Shown here piece by piece: positions 10,963 through 21,170 of a stretch of DNA of 64,000 nucleotides (position 1 is the first letter of the stretch; each line of letters begins with the position of its first letter). A program made the position numbers and the translations under genes. Source of the DNA: Impatiens glandulifera. Its lineage: Eukaryota > Streptophyta > Magnoliopsida > Ericales > Balsaminaceae. Location: positions 1 through 64,000 of the forward strand of contig NW_025919311.1 in assembly GCF_907164915.1 (NCBI RefSeq), read 5' to 3'. The notes under the pieces were generated by a model. It saw only the letters and a program-made list of their open reading frames with translations. It did not search any database and was not told the origin of the DNA.

Positions 10963-12560
10963 TGCAAATTTAGAACAAAAATAGTCCTCTTTTAGCATTT
11001 TTTTAATGATTCAAGTTGGCTATCTAATTTACTTATCATATTTTTACCGGTTATCATCCTTTTAATAAAACTATATAAACTCCTTTTAAATCACAATTAT
11101 AATAATATTGAGGATTTAGATAATAAACAACATGTAATGATTTATGGAGTTGAATTGTCCATTGTTCATCAACATTCAAATAAGTTCATAACTAAAATGA
11201 AGAAAAATAATATATTATGAATACATAGATAAATGAATATTTTATATAATTAAAATTAATAAAAATACAAATGTTACTTATTTTCTCTTTATATTGTTGA
11301 ATTTGACTCTAATCTTTTCTTTAGCTTCGCTTCATACATTTGTTCATAAATAAAATTCATGGCAGATTTAACATATGAATCCACCATTCTAAGTACTTTA
11401 ATTAGAGGTCTCGCAACTTTGAGACATATAATTATATTTGACCATAATTGACTACCAATAACCATTGCCTCAATTTTCTTTCCATCAATTGTACTCGTAA
11501 ATGAACTTGATCTCTAATTTCTTAAACTAAACATAGTCATCAGTGGAAGTTTTAAGTTAATAAAATCCCTAACGTGAAATATGCATTGAAAAATCTTGTC
11601 TTGTTAGACTAATCAGGTTTCTTCCATCAGTAAATATCGTAACATAGATATAAGTAGAGTTCTCGAGTATATATACCTTGTTATGCTTTTAGCACTCTCA
11701 ATTGTCAAGGTATGGACATGTATTTTTCTCTTTCAAAATCTTCTAACATGAGATCAATACAAAGAGCAACACAATGAGTCAAATATAACATTTTTCTTTT
11801 TTTCATCAACAATTCACCAACTAATTTGTAATTAGCAACATTGTCACTAACTATTTGAACAATATTTTCTTCTCCAACTTCTTCTACAAATGCATCTAAC
11901 ATTTGAAATATCTTATCCGCTGTCTTAGAAATGTCGGAAATTTCAATGAAAGTTAACAAGTTCATTCATTTAGGACTGTTAACAAAAAAAATTGCATATG
12001 GGACGTCTTTTCTTATCGAACTATCTGACATAATTGAGCAACCTATTTTTCTCCATTCTATCTTAAAATCTCTTAAAAAGTCATGTACTAGTTTTACCTT
12101 TTTCTTTAGATATTTCACTTGTACTTCATGATAAGTAGGTGGTTTAAATCATGGACCATGACTAGCAATCATTTCAAGTGCTTTTTCAAAATAATGATTT
12201 TTCAAAACATTGAAAAGAATGGAACTAGTATAGAGAAAATGAGAGATCATTTGACTTAGTAGTTTTTTTATACGTTTGATCTCTTTATAAAAGGTTGTCT
12301 CGCACCTTTGTCAAATTGTTTTGAAACAATTTTCATATCCTCTCCTTCATCATCTTCATTCTCATATATATCTTTTTGTCTTTTTCTTTGTTTTGCCTCA
12401 TTTTTTCGATAAAAAATTTCTAATCTTTAATTTCACATAATCAGGAACAAATACAAGGCTCAACATATCTTTGTGTGTACAAGTTAAATGATGTTTGAAA
12501 CGATATATTTCACCCGAAAATACTTTCTTAGAATTGCTATCAACATTAATTTCATACTCT
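10963..12560 (-). pseudogene. hAT transposase remnant 1, N-terminal and central part
   Basis: On the minus strand: a BED-finger end (Y-R-F-K-H-H-L-T-C-T-H) near 12.5 kb; G-P-x-F-K-P-P-T-Y-H-E; W-R-K-I-G-C-S-I-M-S-D; E-E-V-G-E-E-N-I-V-Q-I-V-S-D-N (DUF659) with C-V-A-L-C-I-D-L-M-L-E-D at 11965-11705; then a degenerate G-K-K-I-E...I-Y-E-Q-M region; and Q-L-H-K-S-L-H-V-V-Y-Y-L-N-P-Q near 11.1 kb. This is the BED-DUF659-hATC order of plant hAT transposases. The reading stops at the Copia 1 boundary and resumes at 5820. Many stops and shifts. No TIRs were located. Confidence 0.83.
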
Positions 12561-12599
12561 TCAACCAATATCAAATTTATTTCCAGGTTTATTCTTATT

Positions 12600-14041
12600 T
12601 AACTTAGAAGCGATATAACCCTATATTAAAGTTGTTTTATAAGTTAAACTAACCTGGTAAAATATAAAACAATAATATTTTAATAAATTATATATTTATT
12701 ATATTTATCTTGTGGTATTAATAATAAATTATATAAAAAATATGTAACATAAATAATTATATATTATTATTATTATTGATTTATTATTTAATAATAAAAA
12801 TTAAAAAAATAAAAAAAATATATTTATTTTAATATAGAACATTAAATCATTTAATAATAAAAAACGAAAAAAGTGAGTATGTTACCTAATTTTCCCTTAT
12901 TATATCATTGCTCGTTTAAAAAGATTAGTGTATCAATTTTTTAACTATTTATAAATATATATTTATAATGATTATTATTTATTATTTGTAAAAATATATA
13001 ATTAAATTTAATATTTAAAAATTAAAAATCAAACATTGAAAAGAAAAATTGTTATTTTTTTAATATAGAAATCAAATTATTTAATAATAAAAATTTAAGA
13101 AAAGAGTAGCGTTATTTTATTGTTTTACAGTATCTAACTTTTCTTTTCTCCTATTATTATTTATTTAATATTTAATAAAATATGAGTGTACAAATTTTTG
13201 TAAATATTCATAAATATATATTTAAGATAATGAATAATTTATAATTTTTAAAAATACATAATTAAATTAATTGTTTAATAAAAAAATTGAAAAAAGAGAA
13301 TCATAATTATTTTTTAAATAGAATATCAAATCATTTATTATGCGATAAAAATTTGAATATCAAATAATCTAATTCTTTTATAATTTGATTGAGTTATTTA
13401 ATTTTCTCTTTCTTGTTATTTAAAAGTTTTATTGTACTATTATTTTTAGATAATTATAAATATATATTTAAAATTATTAGTAATTTATAATTTTTAAAAT
13501 AAATAATTAAATTTATTATTTAATAATATAAAAAAAAGAAAAAAAACCATTTATTTTTTTAATGTAAAATATCAAATCATTTAATATTATAAAACTGAAA
13601 AGAGAGTTATGTTATTTTATTGCGTCTCAAAATATAAAATATCAAATAACTCAAAATATAAAATATCAAATAACTCAAAATATAAAATATCAAATAACTG
13701 AATAATACTATTATTTTATAGTTGTATAGTGTTACTTAATTTTTTCATCTTTTATCCTTACTTATTTAATATTTTTAAAAATATTAGTTTACAAAATTTG
13801 TTAATAATTATAATTATATATATTTAAAATGATTCATAATTTATAAGTTTTTTAAATATATAATTAAATTTATTATTTAATATTAAAAATTTGAAAAAAA
13901 ATGTGATTATTTTTTTTATATAGATCATCAAATTATTTAATAATAAAAAATTAAAAAGAGAGTAAAATTATTTTATTGTGTGGTAAAAGATAGAATATCA
14001 AATAATCTAATAACATCGTTATTTTATAGTTCTATAGTTAC
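12600..14041 (+). repeat. AT-rich tandem repeat, about 250 bp units
   Basis: At least four units: the block ATAAATATATATTTAAAAT...ATTTATTATTTAAT recurs near 12955, 13200, 13440 and 13805. Units also share TAATCTAATAAC and CTATAGTTACCTAACTTTT. No coding potential. The last unit is cut by the Pack-MULE at 14051 and resumes at 31096. Confidence 0.7.
13627..13700 (+). repeat. 24-bp minisatellite, three copies
   Basis: The unit CAAAATATAAAATATCAAAT plus AACT is repeated three times without change inside one AT-repeat unit, which lengthens that unit. Confidence 0.85.
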
Positions 14042-14234
14042 CTAACTTTTGGGATACAAATTTAGTACCGTTGTTACAAAATTTTGTCAAATTTTCTATT
14101 CTCCTAATATCTTATCATTTAAAGAGACTCCTAATAAACTCCGTTACTTATTTAACGATAATTATCTTATTTTTTTTTATAATTTTTAATAAATAAAATT
14201 CTAATTATTTTATTTCTTTTTTTTCATTCATATT

Positions 14235-14402
14235 CCATTCTTTCAACGTCTGATCAAATTCCTCTATAGAAACCAACATATCTACCCCGATTATTCTTCT
14301 TTATCGTTAGAAGAGCTTAAGATCTGCTCCGCGACCAATCAGATCTGGCTATATTGATAGGCGGTAATATTTATATAACTTGGTAATGTTTGGTACCAAT
14401 AG
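14235..14402 (-). pseudogene. Second kinase-like fragment and Sirevirus junction
   Basis: The minus strand reads L-V-S-I-E-E-F-D-Q-T-L-K-E near 14.25 kb, similar to the kinase piece split by the LINE (28.2/30.5 kb). The 45 bp around it aligns with that piece, so a partial duplication or second paralogue was captured. Close to 14402 the frame continues the kinase across the Sirevirus as Y-W-Y-Q. Confidence 0.5.
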
Positions 14403-15696
14403 TGTTAGGATCTAGATCGCCGCTGGGGAACCGGGGGTTGGACCGGTTAGCGGTTTACACTCGAATGGTGGTGGTTAATCCGGTTAGAGATTAACACCGG
14501 GGTTTCAATACTACACAACCTGTCACAAACCCTTGAACTAGGTTCAAGCGCGGAAGAGGTTTGCTTTCAGGTTGAAGCGGCACGCTTGTATAATAGGCAG
14601 AAACGGTATTGTATAATGAATGTTTGAAATTTGATGGGTCGGTTTTGGTATCCTGGAATTTCGGCTTGGATAGGATTAAGTCGGCTATAGTGGTATAGAT
14701 TGGTTAAGTAATGGAACCGGCAGACAGTAAATAACACGACAGTTTTTATGGATGTTCGGAGATAAAACTCCTACGTCACTCCTTCCTCTCGAAACCGCGA
14801 GAAGGATATTCACTAAGGAATACAAGTACAAACCGATCGAGACTTATTTCCTGCTCGATAACACTCTTACAGTTTTCACCGAAATTGTAAAACACACTTT
14901 AACTTTCAACACTTAGGCTTTCTAAAACAGCACACTCTTATCACTTGTACTAATGCTCTTAGCGCTTGTTATCCCAATGTATGTCCCGCATTTACTCTTC
15001 TGCAACTGCCTCCTTTTATAGGTGAAATATGCCAACGGTCATATTTCACTTCCTTGAATCTGATTGGCTGAGCAGAGGTGCAGTGATTCAGTGTTTCAGA
15101 GGTTCAGACCTGCGGTCATTTCCTTAGACCTGATGGTCAACCTCAGACCTGGTATTCTGTCTCAGACCTGTCGGTCTGTTCTTCCGGTGTGTAAGACAAA
15201 CCTGCCGGGTTTGTCTTTTACTTGATGTAGGCACTGTCTGTTGGACAGTTGTCTGTACTTGGAAGATTTCCTTTCTGTTTTATCTCGAAGTGGAAAGATC
15301 CGGTAGTACTGTCTTCTGCAGCCTACAGTCTTTCCTCAGACTTGCATGAATATGGAAGTGTTTAGTCTGTTCCTTTGATATCGTTCTCAACAGATACCCG
15401 AATTGTCTTCTTGTGCTGGTCGGTCATTTGACCTAACCGAAAGGCTTTTGGTATGAGTGATGTAACCGGACTTCTTCCGGTTATTTCTCTGCCTTGTGGA
15501 TGATCGACTGTTTGATGATTCCGGTTTTAAGCTTTGGCCGATCCTTTCTTTGTGCGGTCACGTTCCGAATACTCTTGATCGGTTTACTAGCTTGACCGGT
15601 TAGTTTTCTTTAGCCGGTTCCGGTTCGGTTCCTTGTTCCTGCATGGAAAGTTTATTTAATTTAGGTATGTTTGAACCGGTCTGATTTTATCTAACA
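14403..15696 (-). repeat. Sirevirus 3' LTR
   Basis: It matches 26822-28116 nearly base for base. Rich in CCGGTT-type motifs. On the minus strand it follows the PPT. Confidence 0.97.
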
Positions 15697-15716
15697 ATTT
15701 CTCCCTTTTTGATTAT
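15697..15716 (-). other. Sirevirus polypurine tract (functional copy)
   Basis: The minus strand reads AAAAAGGGAGAAAT directly before the LTR start TGTTAGAT, the expected plus-strand primer. Confidence 0.85.
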
Positions 15717-15861
15717 TTTATTTAAAATTATCAAAATCATGTAAGTTTGCAACCGTAGGCCGGTTGTTTTGTTTGGCCGAATTTTTGAAACTGACTTTGG
15801 AGAATTTTTTTTTTTCGAAAAATTTTGAGAAAAATTTTGGAAGAATCTTTATCTTTTATCT

Positions 15862-15906
15862 TATCAATTTCTCCCTTTTTGATTATTTTATTTAAAATTA
15901 TCAAAA
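15862..15906 (-). repeat. Second, internal PPT copy
   Basis: A 42 bp direct repeat of 15695-15736 lies 170 bp further into the element, again with CAATTTCTCCCTTTTTGATT, and is preceded by a TTATCTTATC resembling the LTR edge. Multiple PPTs are a described feature of Sireviruses. 15717-15861 between the copies is A/T-rich filler. Confidence 0.8.
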
Positions 15907-16021
15907 CTAAGTAGAAATGCAAAGGATGGCCGGTTTCAAAAGTAACTTTATATATATAGATAACCGAAAGAGACAAAATATATATAAAAACACTAAGGCA
16001 ATAAGAGAGGAAAGATAGTCC

Positions 16022-17134
16022 CTATTCAGAGTCCGAGAAGTCATATATGCTCTTTTTCTTCTTCGGTTGCTGCCTACTGCTCGGCTCGGAAGGTCGTCGT
16101 GTTGTAGACCGGGATTGCAACTGTTCTTCGACTTCTTCTTCGACTTGGTCGGCCTGCGATGCACTCGTGACGACCGTGTCAATGACCTCATTGAGCAGCT
16201 CGGCTATTTGAACTTTCTTAGGGGCCTCCCTCTTTCGCTTTTTCGGTGCCGAAGCGGAGGCGGCCACCTTTCTCTTCTTGTTTTCCTTAGCGAAGCCGTC
16301 CAGCCTCCGTGCTTCCCTTTCCAACCGTGCGGCATCCTCCGCAGCTTGAGCGGCTACTTTCTTTGTGAGCCCCGGGTACTTAGTCTCTGCAATTCGAAGT
16401 CGCTCGGCCTCTTTTTCTTCTTCGGTGAGTTGAGTGGAACGCGGTGCCTCCTTTTCTTTACTCATTTCGGCATCTAGCGCATCCTGGACCCTTTTAGCCG
16501 TCTCAGCATCGACCGCTATTGCCGCGGCATCCACGTTCACCTTTGCCCTTAACAATTCGGCAACTTGTTCGGAAAGCGCTTTCAGTTCGGCCACGAGACC
16601 CACATTTGTCTTCTCGAGTTCGGAGACTCGGTCGAGTGTAGTGCCCACCAGGTCATCACTCATTGATGTCAACCATTGATCGGTCTCTCTTTCAAGCCGG
16701 TCGAAGTCTTTCTTTAAATCGGAGGTCAAGTCCTCCAGAATTGCAGTTCGCTGAACACATTTACTGCGCTGAACCGCCTCTTCCCGCATATCTTCGCCGA
16801 TTTCTGAGAACCGTTCCTGATTTCTTTCCAGAAGATGCCTTGTGGCGTCGGTGAACTTGAGGGCCGAATCAAATATTCTGTTGGATCTATCCTTGAACGG
16901 CTGAACCGCGGAGTCTTCGAACTCTTGAATGCGGCTATCAATCCGTTCCGATATGGATGCTTCAAGATTTTGAAGTCGATCCTCAACCCATTCTTTAGTG
17001 ACGTCTGAAGCGGGGACTTCCGGTTGTGAAGGAGGGGATGGCCCGATGAGATTGGGATCGGTTCTTTCATTGGATTCCATTGAAGCCGCATTCACCCTTG
17101 GAGGTGTTGGGCAGTTAACCGGAAACTTTTCGAT
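16022..17134 (-). CDS. Sirevirus accessory ORF C, coiled-coil C-terminal part
   Basis: About 357-370 residues. Long heptad-rich helices (residues about 35-110 and 150-200, such as R-L-Q-N-L-E-A-S-I-S-E-R-I) predict a coiled coil. An Ala/Glu-rich region follows, then basic clusters K-K-R-K-V and P-K-K-R-K-R-E resembling nuclear localisation signals, and an acidic end D-F-S-D-S-E. No membrane segment or signal peptide is seen. It is in the same frame as ORF C upstream (17135-18217), separated only by one TAG at 17137-17135 and 13 sense codons, so it was probably the C-terminus of one larger protein. A start at GTG 17095 or ATG 17080 is possible if translated alone. Role unknown; structural or chromatin-binding functions would be guesses. 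Confidence 0.75.
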   Translation of the reverse strand: MEKFPVNCPTPPRVNAASMESNERTDPNLIGPSPPSQPEVPASDVTKEWVEDRLQNLEASISERIDSRIQEFEDSAVQPFKDRSNRIFDSALKFTDATRHLLERNQERFSEIGEDMREEAVQRSKCVQRTAILEDLTSDLKKDFDRLERETDQWLTSMSDDLVGTTLDRVSELEKTNVGLVAELKALSEQVAELLRAKVNVDAAAIAVDAETAKRVQDALDAEMSKEKEAPRSTQLTEEEKEAERLRIAETKYPGLTKKVAAQAAEDAARLEREARRLDGFAKENKKRKVAASASAPKKRKREAPKKVQIAELLNEVIDTVVTSASQADQVEEEVEEQLQSRSTTRRPSEPSSRQQPKKKKSIYDFSDSE

Positions 17135-18217
17135 CTAGGGAGCCGTATAGACCGGTATTTGCATTCGGCTGCATATGGCCTCTAGTCGTTTGATTTCTTG
17201 AATTAGTTCCCCTTTGGCTTTCTCAAGCCTTACTAATACCCGCGGCGCTACGGTGTCCACCGATTCCATCGTGTTGAGCTCCTCCGTAATTTTCCGGATA
17301 CGTGTTGTTAGTTTCCGAAGTTGGACCTTCGGTAACAAGAGACAAGTTCGGTGTTGTACCTCTTGAAGTGTGTTGGAGTTTGTAACGTTCATCATCAGGT
17401 CCTCTACTTCCTCTAGTCTGCGGATGCATTGCTCGTCTGTGTGGCCCGGTAGGATTTCTCTATACGGTGTACCAAACCGGTGCTCGTGCCACTCCAGGTA
17501 TAGTTCTTCAACCGACTCGGCTCTTCTTCTGACGCCTTGAAGGAGTTTCCGAGATATCCTATCGGCCTCTGCTTCTTCGGCCTCCTCCCTCTCTGTGTCG
17601 CCGCCTTCATCATCGGCTTCTTTATCAACCTCTTCTCCACCCTCGGTGGTTTCAGGGTTGGTGTTTGGTCCGGCATCATTGGGGATCTGAGCCGAATGGT
17701 CGTCTTCATTGACCGTTCTATCATCCTCGGTCTTCTCCGTGTCGGTTCTCTTAGAGAAGGGAGTCGACTCCTCATCCTCGGTTTGCTGCGGTAGTTCCGA
17801 GGGGGTTACTGTCTCCTTTCCTTTGCTTTCAGCCTTTGCTTTGGCTGGGGCCGCTTTCTTGTCGGCTTTCTTCTTTCGGCCATCTGTGGAACTGGGGGCC
17901 GGCTGCGTCCTTTCTAGGAATTGCCTTGATCTGATGAGGCATCGTTCTGCGACAGCAACGCCGGGACCGATGTCGAGATTTAGGTGAAGGAAGATCTTAC
18001 CGAGAGGAACGGCGTATCTCCACGACCGGTTTGAATCCGGTTTCACCATATCCATTAGGTTGCTGAACACCGCCTTTGCCCAGTTAACCTTTCGTCCTTC
18101 CAACAGACCGATCAGCATCTTGATTTTGTCTTTTGTGAGGTTGCTGAAATTTCCTCCCCTCGCCAGAATCGCCCTTGCGAAGATGTCACATACTGGGATA
18201 TACTTCGGCTTCAACAT
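17135..18217 (-). CDS. Sirevirus accessory ORF C, middle part
   Basis: 360 residues. The first 110 or so (C-D-I-F-A-R-A-I-L, V-N-W-A-K-A-V-F-S-N-L-M-D-M-V) are homologous to the C-terminal half of accessory ORFs A and B. A Lys/Ala-rich stretch and a long Glu/Asp-rich linker follow, then an R-R-L-E-E-V-E-D helix-rich segment. The start ATG at 18217 overlaps the stop of the 128-residue upstream piece (18597-18211) as ATGTTGA, which could be a frameshift mutation or a translational coupling site. The domain resembles what databases call a putative plant transposon protein domain, from memory and unchecked. It ends at a single TAG with the frame continuing beyond. Confidence 0.72.
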   Translation of the reverse strand: MLKPKYIPVCDIFARAILARGGNFSNLTKDKIKMLIGLLEGRKVNWAKAVFSNLMDMVKPDSNRSWRYAVPLGKIFLHLNLDIGPGVAVAERCLIRSRQFLERTQPAPSSTDGRKKKADKKAAPAKAKAESKGKETVTPSELPQQTEDEESTPFSKRTDTEKTEDDRTVNEDDHSAQIPNDAGPNTNPETTEGGEEVDKEADDEGGDTEREEAEEAEADRISRKLLQGVRRRAESVEELYLEWHEHRFGTPYREILPGHTDEQCIRRLEEVEDLMMNVTNSNTLQEVQHRTCLLLPKVQLRKLTTRIRKITEELNTMESVDTVAPRVLVRLEKAKGELIQEIKRLEAICSRMQIPVYTAP

Positions 18218-18597
18218 TTGTTTGCTGCCGATGCTTTGATCGGCTCTTTAGTTGCCGATAGAATCTTGCAAGCCGCCTCAAAAGTGTCCTGCTCTATTTC
18301 TGCCGTTGCATCCTGGCCGGTTGTCGGAAGACGCGGGCTTACTGCCACCAATGCCTCAGTGAGCTCTATTTCAGAACCGCATACGGTTGCGGTGATTTTG
18401 TTGTTGGAGATGGTTGCGGTTTTGAAGAACTCTTCGACCGCATCCTTGTATATAACATGAGGCCCACCGAGGAAATATTCCAGACCGGTTTTGATTACCC
18501 GGTCAGTAACCTCCTTCGCCTCGGACGTACCATTCAACCAGATTTCCTCGAAATCCACCTGAGATAGGAGTCTGAACAAAGCCGAATCACGCCCCAT
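18211..18597 (-). CDS. Sirevirus accessory ORF C, N-terminal part
   Basis: 128 residues; the N-terminal half of the domain shared with ORFs A and B: V-D-F near residue 14, then K-T-G-L-E-Y-F-L, V-E-E-F-F-K-T-A and K-I-L-S-A-T-K-E-P. ORF B has T-G-L-Q-P-F-L, V-K-A-F-F-R-S-A and Y-L-S-A-T-S-S-P at matching places. A one-base shift relative to 18217 divides the domain. Its own promoter-like region lies upstream (TATA at 18704-18711). Function unknown. Confidence 0.7.
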   Translation of the reverse strand: MGRDSALFRLLSQVDFEEIWLNGTSEAKEVTDRVIKTGLEYFLGGPHVIYKDAVEEFFKTATISNNKITATVCGSEIELTEALVAVSPRLPTTGQDATAEIEQDTFEAACKILSATKEPIKASAANKC

Positions 18598-18700
18598 ATT
18601 AGAGAGTTTGAGAGAGTGTGAGAGATAGCCGCTTCAGAGAGTTAGAAAGCTTAGAGAGAGAAAGCAGATTCGCGTGAGAATGAAATAAAATGACCGAAAG

Positions 18701-18880
18701 TCCCTTTTATAGATGCGGTTTGGAAGCCCAACTGTCCCATCAATATTGGGCGGGAATTTTCAAAATGAGGAAGCGGCAAACCGTGGGCGGGAATTTTCAA
18801 AATGAAGTAAGCGGCAAACCGTGGGCGCCAAACCATGGGCGGTAAACAAAAAAAGGGGGCGGCAGTTTTGGCGGGAAATT
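18701..18880 (-). promoter_or_regulatory. Internal promoter of accessory ORF C with E2F-like sites
   Basis: The minus strand has CTATAAAAGGGA (18701-18712), a good TATA box about 108 bp before the ATG at 18597. The leader is CT-rich like a plant 5' UTR. Upstream are GCGCCAAA (18825-18832) and GCGGGAAA (18871-18878), both fitting the E2F core, plus two GGCGGGAAT near-matches (18749, 18786) inside a direct repeat of about 37 bp. Confidence 0.55.
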
Positions 18881-19194
18881 TCCCTCCAAAGGCCTTTGCT
18901 TATGTCATTGATGACGCACTCTTCTTCTTGAAACCGATTGATGATACGGTTTCTAAGTCTAACCGGTTATTTTGAGTGATCAGAGTGTTTGCAATTTAGT
19001 TTAAGCAATTTTATATGACCGGATAAGAACGCGATTTGAAGATGGTAACCGGTTACTTAGATAAATGTTAAAGGAATTAAGAAGACACGGTCATTTAAAC
19101 TGAAATGAGATTGAATTCAATAAATATTGCAGAGAGAAGACCGACAAAAAATTCGGTATTGAAATAGGCATACATAGATAATGGAAAGTACAAC

Positions 19195-19899
19195 CTATGA
19201 AAAAGACATTCTAGAAATTCGGTCTATCGCCGAATCCTTGTCTAGGATGTTTGAGGAAGAGGCCGGTGTGCCCGGTCCGAACTCTGGCCGGTACCCAAGA
19301 ATCAGCTTGCTAATATGCGGTGCATACCCGAGACCTCTCTTAGTCAGCACCATATTCTTGAGGTTTTCCCATATGACCGTTGACCAGTTGATGGCCGATT
19401 CGCAAAGGATGTGGGTCATAATGTTGTAGGTATTTCTAGAATACTGTTGATTCGGCGATTGACACAGAATCGAACGAGTCACGATTTCAAGGAGTAGTTG
19501 ACCGTGACTAGCAAGCTGGGTTTTTGGCCCATAGTGTTCCACCGGAGAAGAGGTGGCTGATAGATATTGGGCAGTTTCAAATCTTGCAAGATCCTGTATA
19601 GTCGGAAAGTCCGAAAATCCTTCAGAGGGTAGACCGAATAGGGAGGCAAATTCAGCCTCATCGATCCAGAGTGTATGGTCTCTGACGGTAGAGACGATGT
19701 ATTTTCCCCTGATGCAGGCGCTTCGAAAGAAGGCCTTGACATCTTCTAGAAGTATTGGACCGGCCTCTTCAAGGAAAGGTTGAAGACCGGTCTCAGTGAG
19801 AGAGTGAAACATGAGCTTCTGATCAGGATTTCCGTCCCTCTCTCCCATGCAGGAGTTGAAATTAATGCTTAGGAAGTTACCCAGAGTTCGGCTCGGCAT
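19195..19899 (-). CDS. Sirevirus accessory ORF B
   Basis: 234 residues, open, ATG to stop. One domain spans nearly all of it: F-L-S-I-N-F-N-S, L-T-E-T-G-L-Q-P-F-L, V-K-A-F-F-R-S-A, L-L-L-E-I-V-T-R-S-I-L, Y-N-I-M-T-H-I-L, I-N-W-S-T-V-I-W-E-N-L-K-N-M-V, and a Y-R-P-E-F-G-P-G-T end. ORF A (20418-21170) and ORF C are clear paralogues by these landmarks. No signal peptide, membrane helix, metal site or catalytic motif is recognised, so an envelope role is not supported. Preceded by its own TATA box (19988-19997). Probably a nucleic-acid or gag-like accessory protein, but unknown. Confidence 0.75.
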   Translation of the reverse strand: MPSRTLGNFLSINFNSCMGERDGNPDQKLMFHSLTETGLQPFLEEAGPILLEDVKAFFRSACIRGKYIVSTVRDHTLWIDEAEFASLFGLPSEGFSDFPTIQDLARFETAQYLSATSSPVEHYGPKTQLASHGQLLLEIVTRSILCQSPNQQYSRNTYNIMTHILCESAINWSTVIWENLKNMVLTKRGLGYAPHISKLILGYRPEFGPGTPASSSNILDKDSAIDRISRMSFS

Positions 19900-19959
19900 G
19901 ATTTCGGTATTGAAAGAGATGGGATTTAAAGGATTTCAGAAGTGTTCTAATGCTGTTGG

Positions 19960-20010
19960 ATGTGGTAAATTGAGTAGAGAATAGCTCCTTATATAGGGTC
20001 GGTTTTGGAG
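19960..20010 (-). promoter_or_regulatory. Internal TATA box upstream of accessory ORF B
   Basis: The minus strand reads CCCTATATAAGGAGC (19984-19998), about 90 bp before the ATG at 19899. The sequence between is a C/A-rich leader. The rest of the 0.5 kb gap to ORF A holds nothing recognised. Confidence 0.55.
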
Positions 20011-20417
20011 GGAAAAATCTAAGCATTGATTGTCAGTTTTGTTTTATTAAGGAAAATAATCTTTACCTTTTCAAGGCGCATGGGGAAGCGGCAGATTGCG
20101 AAGCCCGAGGTAGGTGTTAGTTGGGAAGTAACCAGGTTAGTTGGATATTAAATGTGCAGATGGTTGAGAGTTATCTCATTAATTAGGGATTATCTCATTA
20201 AATGCACTTGAACGTAACCGAGATTAATTAGATAAGACCGAAAATAACATAGAACAATGCCGAAATGTCATGAATAATAATGAGGGGAAACATGAAATCA
20301 AAAGAGACGTAAATGAAACCGAAAGGAACACGGATGAGGCCGAAATGATCAAACATGAGTTGGATAAAGATGCACCCGGTGCATGAAGCAAAACGACCGG
20401 GTGTAGGAAGGAGTGTC

Positions 20418-21170
20418 TTAGGGTGCATAGGAGTCGACGTCACCGTTGTGGCGGTTTCTTCTCCTCCAAGCTCTCTCGAACCGCCTATAAAATGGGTCGG
20501 TTACTTCTTTAGTTAGCACCTGAGCTTGGTTCAAACCTTCGCCGGGACAGGTTGGGACTCCAAGCTCCACAAGGAGGCAGCTTAGTTGGGGGATGAAATC
20601 GACTGATCGGATGCCGACCATCCAAATAAGGATGTCAAAAAGCACTCTAGACCAGTTTACCGGTGTGCCGGTGATTACAGCCGCCATCATGTTGAAGTTC
20701 GAGACACTGTAGGTATTTGTGACATCCCTTCCAAAGATGCTCTTACCGATCACATCATTTAAAAGCTGATATTCAGCTCTCAGACGCGATTTTGCTCCGT
20801 GATCTTCAACTGGTTCGTCAGACCGGGAAAAGGCGACGAAGACCTCGGCCTTTACATCTGCCGGAATGTCTAGATCTGTTATCCCGTGCCTTGGCAGGCT
20901 AAGACACCGCGCAAAGTCCCGTTCGGTGAAGTCAAAGACAATGCCTCCCACTTTGGATTGAATGTGGGTTTCAAAGTGGGGGGTGCCCCTAAACACCTTT
21001 GCGTGGTAGAAAAATTCCAAAACGGATTCCGGATAGATGGTATGTTTGTCGTCTAGGAAACACTAAAGGCCGGTTTCCTCTAGAGATTTGATCATTTTAT
21101 ATATCTCATATTGATCTGTGGTTGAGCAGGATTGAAAATCAACCTGAAGGATGTTGGGAAACTGAGACAT
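20418..21170 (-). pseudogene. Sirevirus accessory ORF A (one nonsense codon)
   Basis: An ATG at 21170 opens M-S-Q-F-P-N-I-L-Q-V-D-F and runs in frame to 20418 (about 250 residues) except for one TAG at 21065-21063 after E-E-T-G-L. The downstream part (from 21020) has F-L-D-D-K-H, V-L-E-F-F-Y-H-A, N-D-V-I-G-K-S-I-F-G, S-V-S-N-F-N-M-M-A-A-V-I and V-N-W-S-R-V-L-F-D-I-L, aligning with ORFs B and C. It ends with an Arg-rich R-A-W-R-R-R-N-R. The single stop suggests recent inactivation or readthrough. Confidence 0.72.

Noticed and set aside
16067..18460. Several plus-strand frames opposite the Sirevirus accessory ORFs
   Set aside because: They are shadows; the minus-strand frames have paralogy, domain structure and TATA boxes.
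16022..21170. An envelope gene in the Sirevirus
   Set aside because: No signal peptide, transmembrane segment or fusion-peptide-like stretch in any of the three ORFs.
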